From contig JAFAKB010000020.1 in assembly GCA_019235885.1 (NCBI GenBank), positions 48,718 through 112,717 on the forward strand: 64,000 nt of DNA, read 5' to 3'. The notes below the pieces were generated by a model. It was not told where the DNA came from, did not search any database, and was given only the letters and a program-made list of their open reading frames with translations. The DNA comes from Candidatus Eremiobacterota bacterium. Lineage in GTDB: Bacteria > Vulcanimicrobiota > Vulcanimicrobiia > Vulcanimicrobiales > Vulcanimicrobiaceae. Position numbers and translations under genes: made by a program. Shown piece by piece: positions 11,363-20,333 of this stretch (positions within the stretch are counted from its first letter, which is position 1; each line of letters starts with the position of its first letter).

Positions 11363-11811
11363 GCGTGCGCGAAGCGCGCGCCGCGGACGAGGAGTTCGTC
11401 CTCGGCTTGGTGCCGCGCTTCGTCGAGCACGGCGCCGCCGACGGGCATGCGCCGCAGACGGTGATCGAAGGAACCTCGCGCGTGTTGCGGACTGCGCTGC
11501 AGGAGCAGCGGCCGGACGAGTTGTTCCTGATCGCCGAGGACGAGCGCGGGGAGCGCACCGGATTCGTCTATGCGGTGACGGCGCGCGACTTCTTCACCGG
11601 CGAGGAGTACGCGCACGTCTCCGAGATCGCGGTCGCCCGCAGCGGCGGCGGGACGGGCGCCGCGCTGATGGACGCCGTCGACCGCTGGGCGCGCGAGCGC
11701 GGCTACCGGATGCTGAGCCTCAACGTCGTCGGCGGCAACGAGGCCGCGCGGAGATTTTACGAGCGCCGCGGCTACGCGCTCGGCCACCAGCACTTCGTGA
11801 AACGCTTGTAG
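11359..11811 (+). CDS. GNAT-family N-acetyltransferase
   Basis: A 150-residue protein with the GNAT fold. The strand-4 region HVSEIAVARSGGGTGAALM contains the acetyl-CoA pyrophosphate loop (R-x-x-x-G-x-G/A type). The C-terminal part LNVVGGNEAARRFYERRGY is the usual motif B with N, A and Y. The substrate is unknown. The GTG start is embedded in the nuoN stop (GTGA), so it is read out as the tail of the nuo operon; a second GTG six bases later is possible. Whether it modifies a complex I subunit or is just a passenger cannot be told from the sequence. No convincing terminator follows; a short TGAC/GTCA inverted repeat at 11815-11827 lacks a T tract. Confidence 0.85.
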   Translation: MSVREARAADEEFVLGLVPRFVEHGAADGHAPQTVIEGTSRVLRTALQEQRPDELFLIAEDERGERTGFVYAVTARDFFTGEEYAHVSEIAVARSGGGTGAALMDAVDRWARERGYRMLSLNVVGGNEAARRFYERRGYALGHQHFVKRL

Positions 11812-11824
11812 CGTTGACTTCGCG

Positions 11825-12643
11825 TCAGACGCCGACGGGGCGGGGACGGCGGTTGGCCAGGGCGAGCTCGGCGGCGGCGATGGTGAGGGGGTCGTTCGGG
11901 TCGAGAAACCGCCCGATGACGGTGAAGTGGTTGTCGTCGGGCGTGTCTTCGTACGAGGTGGCGCAGCGCAGCGCGCGCCACGCCTCGGCGAAGTCGAGGC
12001 CCTGTTCCTTGAACGCCTGCGGCTCGCGCGCGCCGGCGCGCGCGACGACCGCCGTCGGCGCGGCGGGCCGGAGCAGCGTCGGGCTCAGCGCGGCGGCGCG
12101 CGCGTGGTCCATCCGCAGCCACTCCTTCGCATACGTCAGCGCGACGGTGCGCAGGTCGTGCAGCCCGCTCACGGTCACCACCCCGGCGACCGGCGCGTCG
12201 ACCGCGCACATCGCGGCCAGGTGCCCGCCGGCGGAGTGGCCGCCGACCACGATGCGCGAGGGATCGGCGCCGTGCTGCTTCGCGTTCGCGCGCAGCCAGC
12301 TCAGCGCGCGCTGGGCCTGCGCGACGATCTCTTCGAGGGTGAGCTTCGGCGCGAGGCCGTAGTTCACGATCGCCGTCGCGATCCCGTGCGGTGCGAGGCC
12401 CCGCGCGACGAACGTGTTGTCGTCCTTGTGCAAGCCGCGCCAGTAGCCGCCGTGAAACCACACGAACAGCGGCGCGCCGGTGTGCGGCACGACGAGGTCG
12501 AGCGTCTCGTCGTCCGAGGGCCCGTAGCGCAGGTCGCGCGCGTGCAGCCGCGTCGCCCGCAGCTCGTCGCTCCACTCCCGCCAGCGCCGGAAGTAGAAGC
12601 CGGGATCCGGGACCGTCGCGAGCGCGTCGTACGGATCGCTCAT
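11825..12643 (-). CDS. alpha/beta hydrolase, kynurenine formamidase/esterase-like
   Basis: A 272-residue cytoplasmic alpha/beta hydrolase. The oxyanion motif HGGYW (residues 64-68) and the nucleophile elbow GGHSAGG (S137) are the combination seen in arylformamidases and related carboxylesterases. A late DNHFTVIG supplies the probable catalytic His. Formamidase activity is only one option, because no other tryptophan-degradation gene is nearby. The start ATG overlaps the stop of the upstream secreted-protein gene by four bases, making it the last gene of the minus-strand trio headed by the NACHT protein. Confidence 0.8.
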   Translation of the reverse strand: MSDPYDALATVPDPGFYFRRWREWSDELRATRLHARDLRYGPSDDETLDLVVPHTGAPLFVWFHGGYWRGLHKDDNTFVARGLAPHGIATAIVNYGLAPKLTLEEIVAQAQRALSWLRANAKQHGADPSRIVVGGHSAGGHLAAMCAVDAPVAGVVTVSGLHDLRTVALTYAKEWLRMDHARAAALSPTLLRPAAPTAVVARAGAREPQAFKEQGLDFAEAWRALRCATSYEDTPDDNHFTVIGRFLDPNDPLTIAAAELALANRRPRPVGV

Positions 12644-13173
12644 TGCGGCACCGCTCCGAACTGCAAAAAGCGAACTTGTCCCGCCTCGTTCCAGCCGACG
12701 ACCTGCTCGATCACCGGCGCCTTGGCGAGCTCGATGCGAAAGACGTACAGCGTGATCGGCCCCTGCGTGATCTTCCGGACCTGGGTGAAGCTCTTCACCT
12801 CGCCCAGGCTGCGCAGCTCGACCGACGCGCGCGCCAGCTCGGCGTCGGTGATCCGGCCGTTCATGTCGGCGGTGTACTGGGTGCGGTCGATCTTCCCGGC
12901 GCGGTTCGCCTCGAAGACGGCGCGCGCGCGGGCAGTGATCTCAGGCGTCGGGCCGGTGGCGAGCGGCGGCGGCGCCTGCGGCTCGTCGGTCGCCGCCGGC
13001 GCGGGCGAGGCCTGGTCGCGCGCGGCCGGCTCGGCGCGCGCGAACACGCGCGCCCCCGGCAGGAACGGCAGAACGTCGTGCGCGCGCGGCGCGCTGGGGT
13101 GCGGCGCGGCCGCGAGCAGAGGGACGGCGAGCCCGCTCAGGAGCGCGCCGCCGAGGAGACGCCGCACGATCAT
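12640..13173 (-). CDS. predicted exported protein of unknown function
   Basis: A 177-residue protein with a cleavable-looking signal (MIVRRLLGGALLSGLAVPLLAAA), then a Pro/Ala-rich linker (about residues 25-75) and a small C-terminal domain. That domain begins around PEITARARAVFEANRAGKIDRTQY and ends in a beta-rich segment with ITLYVFRIEL and WNEAGQVRFLQFG. It resembles the small alpha-plus-beta DUF3887/NTF2-like modules found in exported proteins, but I do not recognise the family. The ATG at 13173 overlaps the NACHT stop (ATGA); an ATG four codons upstream (13185) is the alternative. Overlaps at both ends argue for a functional link with the NACHT and hydrolase genes. Confidence 0.7.
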   Translation of the reverse strand: MIVRRLLGGALLSGLAVPLLAAAPHPSAPRAHDVLPFLPGARVFARAEPAARDQASPAPAATDEPQAPPPLATGPTPEITARARAVFEANRAGKIDRTQYTADMNGRITDAELARASVELRSLGEVKSFTQVRKITQGPITLYVFRIELAKAPVIEQVVGWNEAGQVRFLQFGAVPQ

Positions 13174-16151
13174 GCGCCCGCCCATTCCACCTCGGCCGGC
13201 TGAAGCCCCCCGTTGCGTGAAAGCGCGATCAACAGGCGGCCTTCGAGTTCGCAGTCCATCGTCTCGAACGCGCCATCCGTTGCGCCCGGATCATGAAGCC
13301 ACGAGACACCGGCCACCGCCGCGGCGGATGCATTCCGTGCTTCTATCAAGACGCGCGAGACCGAGCGGTTCGCGTGGACGTCGTGGGCCAACAAGGCTCG
13401 GTCGCTCGTGAGCCATAGCATGAGCTCCGCAGCCGTGCGCGCGCGGGCGACGATTTCCGCCTCGCGCAAATTCTGTTTCCGCAAGCTTCGCAGCAAGCGC
13501 TTCGACCGGCGGTCGCGCTGGTCGCGCTGCCCGCTCCTGAGTCCGTTGACGGTTGTCACGGCCGCCTCAACGATACCGTACACGCAAAGGAAAAAAATTA
13601 TCGCCGCTGCGACGTCGCGGAGCCCCGCTGCCAAGAGCGTCTTTGTTCCGAGCTTTATTGTGATTGAGACCAAACCAAGCAGCAGAGTCAGGATGCCGAT
13701 GATAAAATAGACCGCCTTGCGCGGTACTTGGATCATGCGTCGATACGAGGTGAATGCACTGCGGAACGGCTGGCGTCCGAACTGTCGAACGAAAAAGAGG
13801 GAGAGTATTACCGCGGCGAATGCCGTATAGGCGGCAATCACGGCAAGGCCGACGATGAGTTCGACCGGAATCTCGCGAATCGTAATCCAAATGTACCCGG
13901 CCGGAATTCGCTGCGTGATACCTGATCCGAGACTGAACAGCATACAATTTATGAAGATCGCGGTCCCGACTGAGCTTTCAAGCGCTACGCGGCTGTGGGC
14001 ATTGCTGAACAACTCCCGAGGAATCGGTAGCACGCGTGCGAGCCGGGCTAATGCGGCGGTGAAGGGACGAAACGGTGTGAGCAGTGCGCGCAGGATCAAG
14101 CTACGGCGGACGGCGTGATCCCCTTCGAGCCAGGCGGGAAGCCGTGCCGCGAGCGCTTCGATTCGCAGAATGTCCAAGCGGCTGCGCGCGACGAGGATTG
14201 CGTCGGCGAAGCCGCCTCGGATGCGGAGCGCCATGGCGGGCGGGACGTTTACCAAGAACGTCGCCTGCTCGGTGGCCACCTGCTGCATCAGCGGCGTTTG
14301 GCTGGCGAATGCGCTCACCAAGCGCTCGCGCAGGCGCGCCTGTGGCAACAGGCCGCCGACGCGCACGACGTTGATCCGGTCATAGTGGTCGCCGCCGTCC
14401 CAGCGTGGATCGAGAAACCGTTGCACGGCTTCGGCCAACCACGACGGGACATCGGCCATGTGCCGAGCAAGGCCGTCCTGCAGGAGCTCCAAGAGCGGTA
14501 CGGCGGGCTCATCGTCCCACTGAAAGTAGCCGAGCGGGAAATCGACTCCGAGCTCCGGGCTGATCGGGTGTGATTTTTGCGCGGCTGCGCGCTCGTCGAG
14601 CAGGTCGCGGGCCGCGCGCAGAAACGGTTCGGTGACGGCAAGCTTCTGCGACTGCAGGAGAGTCGCCGCGTACTCACGCCACACTGATCGGCCCATCAAC
14701 TCGCGGGGAACCACATATCGCGGATGGTCCACGATATGCTGGACGAGGAGCGTTTCCTGATAACGACGATGCGCGAACGCGAACCGTTCGGTGCTCCGCG
14801 TTTCGGCGTTTGTGTCCAACGTCAATATCTTGACGCCGACGAGCGCAGTAAGGATACTCTCCGCGCGCTGTTCCGGAATGCCGGCAGCGTCAAGCGCCCT
14901 GACGAGGGCCTCGCGAGTCATCACGAGCGGCGCACTGCCGAACGCCACTGCGACTTTCACCGCGTCGTCGAGCAATAGTTCGGGAGGTAGGCTGAGGCGT
15001 TCGGGTTCGTCTTTGCCGCGTTTCGCCAACTCGGCGAGGTGCTCAGCGACGAGACTGAAATCGTCGTCCAGCGCTTTTTCGTGCTTGTCGACGTAGTCGC
15101 ACAGCAGCGAGAGCAAGAACGGGTTCGAGCCGATCGACTTCTCGCCGCGAACAAAGCTCGCACGTAAGGCGAGGTACCGCCGCACGGTGTCCCGTTTCGT
15201 CGAGTTCAGGCCTGATTTTGCGATCAGCTTATCTTGTCGCCGTGGGCTCAGTTCCTTGATGGCGAGCTTCAACCACGGAAGTCTAGCGGGGCCATTGAAC
15301 TGACGCGAGGCGACGATCCCGCGGCAACCGGTGCCGGCGAAGAGTTGGCGAATCGCTTCGCAATATCGTGCGATTGCGCCCTCACTTCGCTCGGCGCGTA
15401 AGATCTCCGGAATCTCATCGAACGAGTCGAGCAAGAAAAACCACCTGCTCCGCCGAGCATAATCGTCCCAGTTGTCGCGAACGAAGGCGGCGTTTTCGTC
15501 GTACCCCGACCGTACGCTGTCGATGACGAAGCGCTTCAAGTACTCGCCGTCGATCTTCGCGGACGGGTCGAGCGGCAAATCGCGAAGGTTGACGTACAGC
15601 GGTATCTTCGCGTTACGATCCGGCCTCGTCGCAGCGCTGGTCGCGTAATGCTTCGCGAGGACGCGGAGCGCGACGCTCTTGCCGCTTCCCGGCTCGCCTT
15701 CGAGTACGCATACCCGCCGCATTTTTTCGACAGCCGCGATGAGGGACGTGACGCGCCGTAGCGGCCGGTGTGTCACCTCGCTGCCTGCACCGTCCCTCTG
15801 GCTCTCGGGGACCAACACTTCGGCCTCTAGATCGGTAAAGCGCTGGTCGTCCCAGTTTTCGTCGTTCGAGATCCCAGCGAAGCGATCCAACTGCGCTTTG
15901 CAGAAGAGCCTGCAGCGCACCAAATCGGCCGCCGCCTCGGGTGCGCGATGCTTCGGCTTCCCGATCCCGAGCCGCTTCAGCAGCCAGGCGGCGCCCGCGT
16001 AGGCACCCAGGTAGTGCCCAACGACGGCGAGCACGCCGAACAACGCGACGCCGAACGCCGCCAACCACCATCGCAGTTCAGGACAAGGCCGTCCTGAGAA
16101 ACATTCGTTGGCGGCGCGCACCAGGTTTGAGAATTCGTCACCCGATGACAT
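13170..16151 (-). CDS. membrane-anchored NACHT-domain NTPase (STAND family)
   Basis: A 993-residue protein. An N-terminal hydrophobic helix (about residues 27-58) is followed by a linker and a NACHT module with Walker A GEPGSGKS (152-159) and Walker B WFFLLDSFDEIP (237-248, ending in D-S-F-D-E). A winged-helix-like part with FAFAHRRYQETLL comes later. Near 715-865 there are about four transmembrane segments, then a charged cytoplasmic tail of roughly 120 residues. Bacterial STAND/NACHT proteins are often signal-sensing switches, including phage-defence sensors, but no effector domain is recognisable here. I chose the ATG at 16151 because GGAGG lies about ten bases upstream; a GTG at 16172 is possible. 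Base composition is visibly less GC-rich than the neighbours, suggesting acquisition. Confidence 0.82.
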   Translation of the reverse strand: MSSGDEFSNLVRAANECFSGRPCPELRWWLAAFGVALFGVLAVVGHYLGAYAGAAWLLKRLGIGKPKHRAPEAAADLVRCRLFCKAQLDRFAGISNDENWDDQRFTDLEAEVLVPESQRDGAGSEVTHRPLRRVTSLIAAVEKMRRVCVLEGEPGSGKSVALRVLAKHYATSAATRPDRNAKIPLYVNLRDLPLDPSAKIDGEYLKRFVIDSVRSGYDENAAFVRDNWDDYARRSRWFFLLDSFDEIPEILRAERSEGAIARYCEAIRQLFAGTGCRGIVASRQFNGPARLPWLKLAIKELSPRRQDKLIAKSGLNSTKRDTVRRYLALRASFVRGEKSIGSNPFLLSLLCDYVDKHEKALDDDFSLVAEHLAELAKRGKDEPERLSLPPELLLDDAVKVAVAFGSAPLVMTREALVRALDAAGIPEQRAESILTALVGVKILTLDTNAETRSTERFAFAHRRYQETLLVQHIVDHPRYVVPRELMGRSVWREYAATLLQSQKLAVTEPFLRAARDLLDERAAAQKSHPISPELGVDFPLGYFQWDDEPAVPLLELLQDGLARHMADVPSWLAEAVQRFLDPRWDGGDHYDRINVVRVGGLLPQARLRERLVSAFASQTPLMQQVATEQATFLVNVPPAMALRIRGGFADAILVARSRLDILRIEALAARLPAWLEGDHAVRRSLILRALLTPFRPFTAALARLARVLPIPRELFSNAHSRVALESSVGTAIFINCMLFSLGSGITQRIPAGYIWITIREIPVELIVGLAVIAAYTAFAAVILSLFFVRQFGRQPFRSAFTSYRRMIQVPRKAVYFIIGILTLLLGLVSITIKLGTKTLLAAGLRDVAAAIIFFLCVYGIVEAAVTTVNGLRSGQRDQRDRRSKRLLRSLRKQNLREAEIVARARTAAELMLWLTSDRALLAHDVHANRSVSRVLIEARNASAAAVAGVSWLHDPGATDGAFETMDCELEGRLLIALSRNGGLQPAEVEWAGA

Positions 16152-16205
16152 CGTCTGAGGCCTCCGTTTCACGAAAGCTTCAGACTTTTCCGCTAGACCC
16201 TTGGA

Positions 16206-17633
16206 CTACGGATGGGTCATGTTGGCCGGCACGACGTACTTGTCGAAGTCCTCGGCGTTCACGTAGCCGAGGGACAGCGCCGCGTCTTTGAGCGTCGTTC
16301 CTTCGTGATGCGCCTTCTTCGCGATCTCCGCCGCCTTGTCGTAGCCGATCTTCGGCGTGAGCGCGGTGACCGTCATCAGCGACTCGCCGAGATACTTCGC
16401 GATCACCGGCTCGTTCGCGCGGAGCCCTTCGACCGCGTGCTCGCGGAACATGGTGCACGCGTCTTGCAGCAGCCGGCACGAGTGCAGGAAGTTGTAGATC
16501 ATCACCGGGTTGAAGACGTTGAGCTCGAAGTTGCCTTGCGAGCCGCCGAACCCGATCGCGACGTCGTTGCCGAACACTTGCACGCACACCATCGTCAGCG
16601 CTTCGGACTGCGTCGGGTTCACTTTGCCCGGCATGATCGAGGAGCCGGGCTCGTTCTCCGGCAGAATCAGCTCGCCGATCCCGGCGCGCGGCCCGGAGGC
16701 GAGCCAGCGCACGTCGTTCGCGATCTTCATCAGCGAGGCGGCGAGGGTCTTGAGCGCGCCCGACGCGGCGACGACTTCGTCGTGCGAGGCCAGCGCGGCA
16801 AACTTGTTGGGATGCGAGCGGAACGGCAGCCCCGTCAGCTCGGCGATCTTCTTCGCGGCGCGATCCGCGAACTCGGGATGCGCGTTCAATCCCGTGCCGA
16901 CGGCGGTTCCGCCGATCGCAAGATCGTACAAATCGTCGAGCGCGAAGCGCAGCCGCTTCAGATCCCGGTCCAGCTGGCTGACGTAGCCGGAGAACTCCTG
17001 GCCCAGCGTCAGCGGCGTCGCGTCCTGCAAGTGCGTGCGGCCGACCTTGACGACGTCCTGCCACTCCTTCGCCTTCGCGTCGAGGGCGTCGCGGAGCTGC
17101 TCGACCGCGGGGAGCAGCGCGATCATCGCCTCGGCCGCCGCCATGTGCATCGCGGTCGGGAACGTGTCGTTCGAGGACTGCGACATGTTGACGTGGTCGT
17201 TGGGGTGGATCGGCTTCTTCGAACCCATCTCGCCGCCGGCGATCTCGATCGCGCGGTTCGAGATCACCTCGTTGACGTTCATGTTCGTCTGCGTGCCGGA
17301 GCCCGTCTGCCACACGCGCAGCGGGAAGTGGTCGGCGAGCTTCCCGGCGATCACCTCGTCGGCGGCCTGCGTGATCAGCTTCGTCTTTTCTTCGTCGAGC
17401 TTGCCGAGGTCGCGGTTGACGAGCGCGGCCGCTTTCTTGAGCACCGCCATCGCGCGGATGATCTCGCGCGGCATCACGTCGCGCGGCGTCGCGTCGTCGC
17501 CGATGTCGAAGTGGATCAGCGAGCGCGCCGACTGCGCGCCGTAGTACTTGTCGGCGGGGACGTCGATCTTCCCCATCGAGTCGCTCTCGGCGCGGCTGCG
17601 GCCGACGGAGCCGTTCGTCTGCGTGCTGGACAT
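16206..17633 (-). CDS. fumC: fumarate hydratase, class II
   Basis: Fumarase C (475 residues) interconverts fumarate and malate in the TCA cycle as a cytoplasmic homotetramer. The aspartase/fumarase signature [11 protein letters not shown] lies at 330-340. Upstream are [14 protein letters not shown], the [17 protein letters not shown] motif and [10 protein letters not shown] with the catalytic His, all typical. I start at the ATG at 17633, because the in-frame reading back to 17768 is proline- and arginine-rich and unlike fumarase. The gene is divergent from the TPR gene and 54 bases upstream of the NACHT operon on the same strand. Confidence 0.95.
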   Translation of the reverse strand: MSSTQTNGSVGRSRAESDSMGKIDVPADKYYGAQSARSLIHFDIGDDATPRDVMPREIIRAMAVLKKAAALVNRDLGKLDEEKTKLITQAADEVIAGKLADHFPLRVWQTGSGTQTNMNVNEVISNRAIEIAGGEMGSKKPIHPNDHVNMSQSSNDTFPTAMHMAAAEAMIALLPAVEQLRDALDAKAKEWQDVVKVGRTHLQDATPLTLGQEFSGYVSQLDRDLKRLRFALDDLYDLAIGGTAVGTGLNAHPEFADRAAKKIAELTGLPFRSHPNKFAALASHDEVVAASGALKTLAASLMKIANDVRWLASGPRAGIGELILPENEPGSSIMPGKVNPTQSEALTMVCVQVFGNDVAIGFGGSQGNFELNVFNPVMIYNFLHSCRLLQDACTMFREHAVEGLRANEPVIAKYLGESLMTVTALTPKIGYDKAAEIAKKAHHEGTTLKDAALSLGYVNAEDFDKYVVPANMTHP

Positions 17634-17812
17634 GGCACCGGGTTTCGGCGGGAGCGGCCCGGGGAACTCCGCGAGAAACGTCGCAGCGGCGCCCGCTCGG
17701 GAAGGGGTGGCGCCTTTTCCCGGCATTCCGCCGTCAGCTTTGGCACTAGGTCCTCCGCGCCGGTTCACTGTATACTTTAGGAGTCGTTCTCGCCCCGGAA
17801 GGAGCGTCTTCC
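17634..17812. promoter_or_regulatory. divergent intergenic region between fumC and the TPR gene
   Basis: This 179-base gap must contain promoters for both directions. On the plus strand a TATACT box sits at 17771-17776, about 42 bases before the TPR start, and GGAAGGAG at 17797-17804 is a good ribosome binding site. A TTGGCA at 17740-17745 is 25 bases from the TATACT, too far for a standard sigma-70 spacer, so the -35 is uncertain. No clear fumC promoter could be picked out. Confidence 0.45.
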
Positions 17813-18979
17813 ATGCGTCTGCTGCGCACCATCGCCGTCGCCGCCGCCCTGCTCGCGGCTCAGGCCGGACCCGCGCTCGCCACCGAGACGACGCTCGTCC
17901 TGCCCGGAGGACCCCCGAAGAACGACCCGGCCGTCCTGGACGCGGCGCGCGCCAAGGTCGCCGCCGGCGACACGAAGGGCGCGATCGCCGGCCTCGCGCC
18001 GTACGTCGCCGACCACCCGCAGGACGTCGCCGCCGGGCGGCTGCTGGGCGACCTCTACTTCCGCGTCCCCGACTACGCCAAGGCCGAGAAGATCTGGAAG
18101 GCGCTGATCGCGTTCGACCCTAGCGACCGCGAGACGCACGGCCGCCTGGGCGCGCTCTACGCGGTTCAGGACCGCATCAACGAGTCGATGTCCGAGTTCC
18201 AGCTCAGCCTGCCGAACCGCGCCGGCTACGTGGGGCTGGTGATGATCCACAAGAAGGTCGGCGATCTCACCGACTACCTGGCCGGGTTGCGCACGGAGAC
18301 CGAGCTGCACCCGTTCAACCTGCCCAAGTGGTCGGAGCTCGGCCAGGCCGAGCGCGCGCTGCACCACTACGCCGCCGCGCTCGACGCGTTCAACCACGTC
18401 GCCGGGATCCGCCCGCAGTCGTGCGCCGCGCGCGTCGACCTCGCCAACGCGCTGGTCGATCTGGGCCGCATCGATCCGGCGATCGTTCACCTCAAAGCGT
18501 GCATCGCCGTCGACCCGAGCTACTACGCCGCCGTGGTCAACCTGGGCGAAGCGTACCTCGAGAAGAGCGACCCCGTCACCGCGCGGCCGCTGCTCGACCG
18601 CGCGCTGGCGCTGCACCCGGAAGGCTCCGAAGCGCTCGTCGACATCGGTTACACCTACGACATGAAGGGCGACTGGAAGACCGCGGTCGGCTACTACAAC
18701 CGCGCGATCCGCTCCGACCCGCTGCGTCCCGAAGCGTACATCGACCTCGGCTACGACTACAGCGAACAGCGGCTCTTCCCGCTCGCCGAGGCGGCGTACT
18801 TGAAAGGGCTCGCGGTCGCGCAGGACGACGGCCGGCTGCACTACATGCTCGCGGTCACCTACAACGTGCAAGGAAAGGTCGCGCTGGCGCGCGATCAGTA
18901 CCGCTTCGCGATCAACTCCGACGAGCCGGTGATCGTGCGCCAAGCGGAGCACGAGCTCGCGCTGCTCCCGCCCAAGTAG
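17813..18979 (+). CDS. exported tetratricopeptide-repeat protein
   Basis: A 388-residue protein with an N-terminal signal (about residues 1-24, ending ALA-TET) followed almost entirely by TPR helices. Repeats such as [40 protein letters not shown] and [18 protein letters not shown] are clear, giving at least seven units from about residue 55 to 380. It is probably a periplasmic or surface scaffold for protein interactions; no catalytic domain is present. A GGAAGGAG site and spacing support the ATG at 17813. The following conserved hypothetical gene starts within about ten bases, so the two are likely co-transcribed up to the terminator at 19662-19692. Confidence 0.85.
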   Translation: MRLLRTIAVAAALLAAQAGPALATETTLVLPGGPPKNDPAVLDAARAKVAAGDTKGAIAGLAPYVADHPQDVAAGRLLGDLYFRVPDYAKAEKIWKALIAFDPSDRETHGRLGALYAVQDRINESMSEFQLSLPNRAGYVGLVMIHKKVGDLTDYLAGLRTETELHPFNLPKWSELGQAERALHHYAAALDAFNHVAGIRPQSCAARVDLANALVDLGRIDPAIVHLKACIAVDPSYYAAVVNLGEAYLEKSDPVTARPLLDRALALHPEGSEALVDIGYTYDMKGDWKTAVGYYNRAIRSDPLRPEAYIDLGYDYSEQRLFPLAEAAYLKGLAVAQDDGRLHYMLAVTYNVQGKVALARDQYRFAINSDEPVIVRQAEHELALLPPK

Positions 18980-18987
18980 AGCCGCCG

Positions 18988-19614
18988 CTGCCGCTGCAGA
19001 ACCGCGTCACGCCGTTCGGCGAGATCGTCGCGCTCGCCGGACGCGGCACGCTCATGGGCAACCGCGGCGTGGTGCACGACGAAGCGCGGCGCATCGTGCG
19101 GCCGTGGCAGGTGCGGCGCTGGATCGCCTGCCGCACCGAGTTTCGCGGCCGCCGGCGCGAGGTGATGCCTCCGCGCCGCTGGACCGCGCTGTTCTTTCTC
19201 GACGAGGCGGCGGCGTTCGCGGCCGGACACCGTCCGTGCGCGGAGTGCCGCAACGCCGACTACCGGTGCTTCCGCGCGCTGTGGGAAGGCGTCCACGGCG
19301 GGCCGGGCGGCGCCGACGCGATCGACCGCGTGCTGCACGCGCAGCGGACCGACGGCCGCCGCAAGCGCACGTATCGTGCCCGGCTCGGCGCGCTCCCGGA
19401 CGGCGCGTACGTCGCGCTCGACGGCGCGGCGTGGCTCGTCCAAGGCGCGGAACTGCTGGAGTGGACCGACCGCGGCTACGGGCGGCGCCGCGCGCGCCCG
19501 CCGGATCGCGCGGCCGACGTGCTGACCCCGCCCGGGATCGTCGCCGTGCTGGCCGCGGGCTACGGCGCCACCGTCCACCCGAGCGCCTATGCGACCGGGG
19601 AGTCTTCGGGTTAA
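18988..19614 (+). CDS. conserved hypothetical protein with Cys motif; non-standard start
   Basis: A protein of about 208 residues. From memory it resembles an uncharacterised conserved family that opens with LQNRVTPFGEIVA and continues GTLMGNRG. It then has ALFFLDEAAAFAAGHRPCAECRN, with C-x2-C-x6-C around residues 85-95, loosely like the metal-binding part of Ada. No ATG, GTG or TTG precedes the LQNRVTPFGE block in frame: only CTG codons at 18988 and 18994 are available after the TPR stop at 18979. The first ATG (19054) would delete the conserved opening. The start is therefore uncertain; CTG initiation or coupling to the TPR gene are possibilities. The function is unknown. Confidence 0.65.
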   Translation: MPLQNRVTPFGEIVALAGRGTLMGNRGVVHDEARRIVRPWQVRRWIACRTEFRGRRREVMPPRRWTALFFLDEAAAFAAGHRPCAECRNADYRCFRALWEGVHGGPGGADAIDRVLHAQRTDGRRKRTYRARLGALPDGAYVALDGAAWLVQGAELLEWTDRGYGRRRARPPDRAADVLTPPGIVAVLAAGYGATVHPSAYATGESSG

Positions 19615-19639
19615 GCGCGCTTCACAATCCCGTCGAAAT

Positions 19640-19655
19640 TGAGCCAAATGGCTCA
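19640..19655. repeat. perfect inverted repeat TGAGCC-AAAT-GGCTCA
   Basis: A six-base stem (19640-19645 and 19650-19655) with a four-base AAAT loop, placed between the stop of the conserved hypothetical gene and the terminator stem. It has no T tract of its own. It could be an operator, a second hairpin that stabilises the mRNA 3' end, or chance; the sequence alone cannot decide. Confidence 0.4.
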
Positions 19656-19661
19656 TAGTGT

Positions 19662-19692
19662 AAACGGCCCAACAAGGGGCCGTTTTCTTTTT
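19662..19692 (+). terminator. Rho-independent terminator
   Basis: A nine-base perfect stem AAACGGCCC (19662-19670) and GGGCCGTTT (19677-19685) with a six-base loop, followed by TTCTTTTT-like T-rich sequence. It is 48 bases after the stop of the conserved hypothetical gene and clearly separates the TPR unit from the DUF11 cluster. It is the cleanest terminator in the window. Confidence 0.88.
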
Positions 19693-19809
19693 GCTACGGG
19701 CAAGGTTGCGCTCGACCGGCTGGTCGCGTTCCCTGCTAGTATCTCCGTCGGCCGCCCGGCGTCTGCTCGGTAGCGGCGTTCCGCACGTTTACCAGGAGCT
19801 TACAAATCA
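19693..19809 (+). promoter_or_regulatory. promoter and leader region of the DUF11 surface cluster
   Basis: Because a terminator precedes it, the cluster needs its own promoter here. A TAGTAT box at 19737-19742 is the best -10 candidate. A TTGCGC at 19706-19711 is again 25 bases upstream, the same unusual spacing as the TTGGCA/TATACT pair before the TPR gene. AGGAG at 19794-19798 is the ribosome binding site of the first gene. I assign no sigma factor. Confidence 0.4.
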
Positions 19810-20289
19810 ATGCGCAGCATCGCGGCGTCGTCGCTCGTCATCCTCGCGCTGATCCTGCCCGGGATCGCCTCCGCGAAGCCGAACGTCACGCTCAAGCTCA
19901 CGGGCTCGGTGATCGCCAAAGCCGCCGACGGCAAGGTGACGCGCTCGCCCCTCGCGAGCGCCAAGCCGGGCGATCAGATCGAGTGGAACATCGTCGCGGT
20001 GAACGCCGGCGACACGCCGGCGATGAAGCTCGCCACCGTCGAGCGGGTGCAAGCCGGGACGGCGTACGTCGCCGGCTCGGCGCGCGGCAGCCACGCCCGC
20101 GTCGAGTTCTCGCTCGACGGCGGCCGAACGTGGTCGGCCGCACCGACCGTCGCCGTCAGGAACCCCGACGGCACGACGACGGTGAAGAAGGCCGATCCGT
20201 CGCTCTACAACGCACTTCGCTTCGTCTCCGACGGCGCGCTCGCGCCGAAAGGCTCCGACAGCTACTCCTACGAGGTCCGCATCAAATGA
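19810..20289 (+). CDS. exported single-domain DUF11-like protein
   Basis: A 159-residue protein with a signal peptide (MRSIAASSLVILALILPGIASA) and then one Ig-like, all-beta domain. KPGDQIEWNIVAVNAGDTPAMKLATVERV is the typical opening of a DUF11-type fold, in which a dissolving main chain compares natural-language phrases such as vNaGdtpA. It also has SLDGGRTWS, a motif of beta-sandwich surface proteins, and ends in a strand (SYEVRIK). It is probably exported and part of the surface structure built by the four downstream genes. Its TGA overlaps a possible ATG of the next gene (20286). Confidence 0.75.
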   Translation: MRSIAASSLVILALILPGIASAKPNVTLKLTGSVIAKAADGKVTRSPLASAKPGDQIEWNIVAVNAGDTPAMKLATVERVQAGTAYVAGSARGSHARVEFSLDGGRTWSAAPTVAVRNPDGTTTVKKADPSLYNALRFVSDGALAPKGSDSYSYEVRIK

Positions 20290-20333
20290 GGCGGGCCTTT
20301 GCGCTTTTCTCCACGGAAGGGAGATCCGGCTCG

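Noticed and set aside
11815..11827. Short inverted repeat after the GNAT gene as terminator
   Set aside because: Only a four-base stem and no T tract.
13170..16172. GTG at 16172 as NACHT start
   Set aside because: The GGAGG inside this stretch is better placed as the ribosome binding site for ATG 16151.
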